64,000 nt of DNA. Origin: Chlamydiota bacterium. Lineage in GTDB: Bacteria > Chlamydiota > Chlamydiia > Chlamydiales > JAAKFR01. Positions 61,388-64,000 of the stretch are shown in pieces. The stretch spans positions 289,651 to 353,650 of the forward strand of contig JAJFLX010000012.1 of NCBI GenBank assembly GCA_021772465.1. Direction: 5' to 3'. The notes beneath the pieces are model-generated. The model was not told the DNA's origin. It saw only the letters and a program-made list of their open reading frames with translations, and did no database searches. The position numbers and the translations under genes were made by a program. Each line of letters opens with the position of its first letter. Position 1 is the stretch's first letter.

Positions 61388-62026
61388 ATGTTCAAACGAC
61401 TCGCCCTTTTGTTGTCACTTTGCTCAACTTTATATGGTATCACTGTCACTTCTCAAACGGAAATTTCGGGAACGGGTCTCGATTCAAACCCAAAACTTGC
61501 CCTCTCTCCTGCTGGACCTGCGATGGCGCTTTGGACGCAAAACAATCCCTTTCAAGTAGAAACGGCTTATTTCACGGGCACGACTTGGTTGTCACCTTTC
61601 GTAATCGATTCAGGCACCTTTCCACAAATTGCGATTGATCAAAGTGGGAATGCGATCGCTGTATGGCTCAAAAACCCTTCCAATCTCATTTCGAATCCAA
61701 CGCAGGTATTTACCTCGCGCTTTGATGCCGCAACCTTGACTTGGTCGCCCCCTTTTCAGCTCTCAAACGAGCAATTTCCCGCAGCCACACCGCAAATTGC
61801 AATGAACTTGCAAGGAAATGCGATTGCCATTTGGATTACGAGCAATCCTCAGCAGATACGGGCCGCGACTTTTAGTGTGACAACAGGCGCTTGGTCGACA
61901 CCGACGACGCTTGTCTTGGGGAGCGGAAGCTTTCCGCAAGTTGAGCTCGACGAGAGCAATCAAGCGACTGTGCTGTGGCTAAACAGCAATTTTTTAGTCA
62001 ACGCAACGACTGCGCTGATTCCCTAA
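61388..62026 (+). CDS. Exported repeat protein (beta-propeller-like)
   Basis: 212 residues. Signal peptide (MFKRLALLLSLCSTLYG), then four repeats of about 45-55 residues, each with P(Q/K)-x-A-(L/I/M)-x-x-x-G-x-A-x-A-x-W (positions near 35, 79, 135 and 183). The Trp-containing strands suggest blades of a beta-propeller, but four units with a sudden end suggest a truncated or short member. Function unknown. Ends 7 bp before the mcsB stop (convergent). Confidence 0.65.
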   Translation: MFKRLALLLSLCSTLYGITVTSQTEISGTGLDSNPKLALSPAGPAMALWTQNNPFQVETAYFTGTTWLSPFVIDSGTFPQIAIDQSGNAIAVWLKNPSNLISNPTQVFTSRFDAATLTWSPPFQLSNEQFPAATPQIAMNLQGNAIAIWITSNPQQIRAATFSVTTGAWSTPTTLVLGSGSFPQVELDESNQATVLWLNSNFLVNATTALIP

Positions 62027-62033
62027 TTGAGTT

Positions 62034-63104
62034 TCATATGAGTAGTGTCATCTTTGCTGCAATCGCTTGCAGGTATTCGGCGCGACGACGGGGGAGCTCG
62101 GGGATGGCGACCTCTTCCTTAAGTGCCTCCATCAGGTGCGCTCGGCGGCAGTTAAACAGTATCTGATTGAGGTTGAGTCCCTCGGGCGCTCCAATCCAGC
62201 CGATCTCTACGCCCAGTTTTACTAAACTCAAGGCATTGAGAGCTTCTACTACTTCTAGTTGATACGAATGAGTGAGGAGTCCGAGGGCTCGTGCCACCCT
62301 GTTTTTGATCTGTTCACCCTCACCTCGCAACAATTTTTTACGCAAACTGATTTCAGCTACGACAGCTCGCGTGGCCCACATGCGCATGGTGGTAAGCAGG
62401 TACTCCTCAGTGAGTCCTACGGTGCAAGTGTTGTGTGCAACGAGGATGTCTCCGATCATCTCTGAGGTCTTCCCTTGTAGGCCTATCGATTCAACCTCGT
62501 CCTCTCGCTCTTTTTCGAGCAGCTCAGGGAGTTCTCCTAGGTGGATGACGGCTGGGATGTGAAGAAAAAGGGTGACGAAGAGACCTGTTCCACACTGGTT
62601 GGGATCGGCTGTGACAAACCCAAATCGAGGATGGAAGGCAAAATCGACTGTGGAGCCGAGATGTTCCTCGAGTTTGACGAGCGCATTCCATGATTTCTCA
62701 ATCTCTTGTTGGGTGTCGATAAATTGCATGAGTAGGTGATCTTGCAGATTCATGGCTGCTAGAAAGCGCGCCTCAGCGTCGATGGCGAATCCTTCACCTG
62801 CGTGGGCCTTATGGAATCCTTCTTGGATGAGAAAGTGTTCCATGAGATACTCTTTTTGCAAAGGGGTCAGCTCTTCTGCTCGGTAGAGGGTGGGGGTTTG
62901 GAGTGTGGGGGCAGTTTTGAGTCCCTCCCAAAGAAGGGAGATGACTTGCTGCTGGCGCACCTTATCGAGTTGCGCTGCGAATTTAAATTTTCCGAGGTTT
63001 CGAGAGATGCTCAAAGTTGAGGCGAGCCAGACATTGTGTGAGTGGTCTTGCCAGGGACTTTTCAGGCTGAGTTTCAGTTGGGCACTATTTTTTTTCTTCG
63101 TCAT
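62034..63104 (-). CDS. mcsB: McsB-like guanidino-kinase family protein, catalytic residues not conserved
   Basis: 356 residues. The phosphagen-kinase fold is recognisable (SISRNLGKFKF, DHLLMQ, GTGLFVTLFLHIPAV, GKTSEMIGDI--HNTCTVGLTEE). Catalytic residues of protein arginine kinases are altered: the SSR-RLARN element is AST-SISRN (28-36), the acidic pair in NEEDH is NLQDH (119-123), and the Cys of the CPTN-GTG motif is Asp (TADPNQCGTG, 165-174) with a Cys four residues on. It keeps its place beside mcsA, as in Chlamydia (CT675-676). It may be a pseudo-kinase adaptor for Clp. Overlaps mcsA by 20 bp. Confidence 0.85.
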   Translation of the reverse strand: MTKKKNSAQLKLSLKSPWQDHSHNVWLASTLSISRNLGKFKFAAQLDKVRQQQVISLLWEGLKTAPTLQTPTLYRAEELTPLQKEYLMEHFLIQEGFHKAHAGEGFAIDAEARFLAAMNLQDHLLMQFIDTQQEIEKSWNALVKLEEHLGSTVDFAFHPRFGFVTADPNQCGTGLFVTLFLHIPAVIHLGELPELLEKEREDEVESIGLQGKTSEMIGDILVAHNTCTVGLTEEYLLTTMRMWATRAVVAEISLRKKLLRGEGEQIKNRVARALGLLTHSYQLEVVEALNALSLVKLGVEIGWIGAPEGLNLNQILFNCRRAHLMEALKEEVAIPELPRRRAEYLQAIAAKMTLLI

Positions 63105-63606
63105 TCTCGTTTTTCTCTTTTAAGATTCGGATCTGATCGCGCAGCAGAGCTGCTTGCTCATAGTCTTCTTTCACAAGAGTTTCATCGAGTGTTTCATTGA
63201 GGGCTATCAGACGAAGTGTGGGGCTGATTTCTGTAATTTCACCTGGTACGCGTCCAATATGAAGGGGTTGGGAATGGGTATTTGTAGTCAGGTGATGGGA
63301 GATCCGATTATTTTTTCGAAGTTCTTTGATTAGGGGATCGGCAAATACTTCATAACATTCGGGGCAGCCGAGCAGGTTCCCTTTTCTAATCAGTTCGAGG
63401 GTAGTGCCGCAGTTGCCGCAGGCGAGGGAGGTGAGTTCTTGAGACCCTTCACGCCCTTCTATACCACCGACGCCATGCAGTTTTTTTTCGAGGTGGGGGC
63501 AGTCGCTGCACATGCTGACGCGTGTGAGAGTTTCCCCTACGATTTCAGTGTAACAGACGGCGATGGGTTTTTTGCATTCGGAGCAATCTAGGGGGCGTTG
63601 TGGCAT
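63085..63606 (-). CDS. mcsA: McsA-like zinc-binding UVR-domain protein
   Basis: 173 residues. Four zinc-knuckle pairs: CSEC (9-12), CSDC, CGNC and CPEC, then a UVR-type helix pair (LNETLDETLVKEDYEQAALLRDQIRILKEK). Partner and activator of McsB in Clp-linked protein quality control of Firmicutes; here probably also binds the McsB-like protein encoded next. First gene of the minus-strand pair, starting 254 bp from the IS end. Confidence 0.9.
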   Translation of the reverse strand: MPQRPLDCSECKKPIAVCYTEIVGETLTRVSMCSDCPHLEKKLHGVGGIEGREGSQELTSLACGNCGTTLELIRKGNLLGCPECYEVFADPLIKELRKNNRISHHLTTNTHSQPLHIGRVPGEITEISPTLRLIALNETLDETLVKEDYEQAALLRDQIRILKEKNENDEEKK

Positions 63607-63695
63607 AGCTGCATCTTATGCTGGTGGGAAAATATTTTGCAATTTGAAGCGGTTTCTCAAATCCCTGTACTGGACAAAAAATCCCGGCAAATTCA

Positions 63696-63798
63696 GGTAA
63701 AGATTGACCCCTTTTAGAGTACTGACTTACATCCATACGATCGAGGTCAACAGCTCTCCCTCGCAACGCAGGGTCGGGTGAGGAGGTCAATCTTTACC
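63696..63798. repeat. 14-bp inverted repeat pair upstream of mcsA
   Basis: GGTAAAGATTGACC (63696-63709) and its exact reverse complement (63785-63798) flank 75 bp. They lie between mcsA and the IS end and could be ends of a small non-autonomous element or an operator pair. No target duplication was seen next to them. Confidence 0.6.
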
Positions 63799-63859
63799 AG
63801 GATAGAACCAAAAGCGATTTGAACAATTTATCTTTTCTTAAAAAATTACATCTCATATC

Positions 63860-64000
63860 CAGGGAAAACGCATTAAAATTTAGGCTACCACCCGCCTGAG
63901 GAATTTTTCATCCCACCCTGCTCTCAGTCGCTTGCGTTTCATCCCAGCTTTTGTAGGCTCTTGTTTTAAAAGGTTTAAAGCCATTCTTCGAAGAGTGGCA
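63860..64000 (-). mobile_element. End of an ISAs1-family insertion sequence (runs off the right edge)
   Basis: CAGGGAAAACGCATT begins at about 63860, matching the terminal style of ISAs1/H-repeat elements (ends in AATGCGTTTTCCCTG on the other strand), 20 bp from the stop of a transposase fragment. The opposite end is outside the window, so no target duplication can be read. Confidence 0.7.
63880..64000 (-). CDS. ISAs1-family transposase, C-terminal 39 residues (partial)
   Basis: Frame open to the right edge, ending at TAA 63882-63880. The last residues, RRMALNLLKQE, KRKRLRAGWDEKFL, are the C-terminal signature of ISAs1/H-repeat (DDE) transposases. Only the tail is in the window, so intactness is unknown. 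Confidence 0.75.
   Translation of the reverse strand, partial: ATLRRMALNLLKQEPTKAGMKRKRLRAGWDEKFLRRVVA

Noticed and set aside
63545..63790. 81-residue minus-strand frame crossing the mcsA start
   Set aside because: Runs through the inverted-repeat region into mcsA in another frame; no ribosome site or family pattern.
1..64000. CRISPR arrays, rRNA and tRNA genes
   Set aside because: No regularly spaced repeats, no rRNA landmarks and no tRNA-like T-loop with matching acceptor stem were found by eye; a tRNA scan would be decisive.

Overview
The window comes from a Chlamydiae bacterium, most likely a chlamydia-related ('environmental') lineage rather than Chlamydia itself. The evidence is gene content and order. 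Two blocks of the chlamydial type III secretion system (T3SS; sctJ-K-L-R-S-T and chaperone-sctD-E-F-G-...-N-O-P-Q-kinase-sctC) sit beside the neighbours they have in Chlamydia: lipA/lpdA, brnQ/SNF2 helicase, nth/mnmE/psd/TPR/secA, der and mcsB/mcsA. The order differs from Chlamydia, so the block arrangement is rearranged. Several genes look like additions: eukaryotic-like domains, candidate inclusion-membrane (Inc-like) proteins, an AAA+ ATPase and an IS end.

Layout. 1-3370: a class III adenylate cyclase (cut by the left edge) and a PhoR-like sensor kinase. 3483-7045: accessory genes (beta-hydroxyacid dehydrogenase, membrane protein, GNAT with a signal-peptide-like start, AAA+/DUF4143 ATPase behind a 68-bp hairpin). 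7035-9655 (minus): an SycD/LcrH-type T3SS chaperone followed by a 708-residue multi-hydrophobic protein that carries the PxLxxP chaperone-binding motif, a candidate translocator-like substrate. 9712-18614 (minus): a type II secretion operon in the order (GspC position?)-D-E-F-G-H-I-J-K. 19188-26823 (minus): sctT-S-R-L-K-J, a HEAT-repeat protein, lipA and lpd.

26952-29142: a zinc-ribbon membrane protein, a 58-residue secreted peptide, and an ankyrin/Inc-like gene broken at two homopolymers. 29288-37758: secA, a U-box protein, a TPR protein, psd, mnmE and nth. 37784-46420: an Inc-like small protein, BrnQ, a SWIM-SNF2 helicase, Der, a SulP transporter and a YidD variant.

46473-57943 (plus): the second T3SS operon, from a CesT-like chaperone to the SctC secretin, including a kinase fused to a degenerate SpoIIE-type phosphatase domain. 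57990-62026: a lipoprotein, an alanine/sodium symporter, an Inc-like protein with a degenerate exonuclease-phosphatase fold, and a repeat protein. 62034-63606 (minus): mcsB-mcsA, with McsB lacking its recognisable catalytic residues. 63860-64000: the end of an ISAs1-type insertion sequence running off the right edge.

Taken together, about half of the window encodes the two secretion machines. Most of the rest is housekeeping that is linked to them in all chlamydiae, plus likely effectors. No rRNA, tRNA or CRISPR array was seen.
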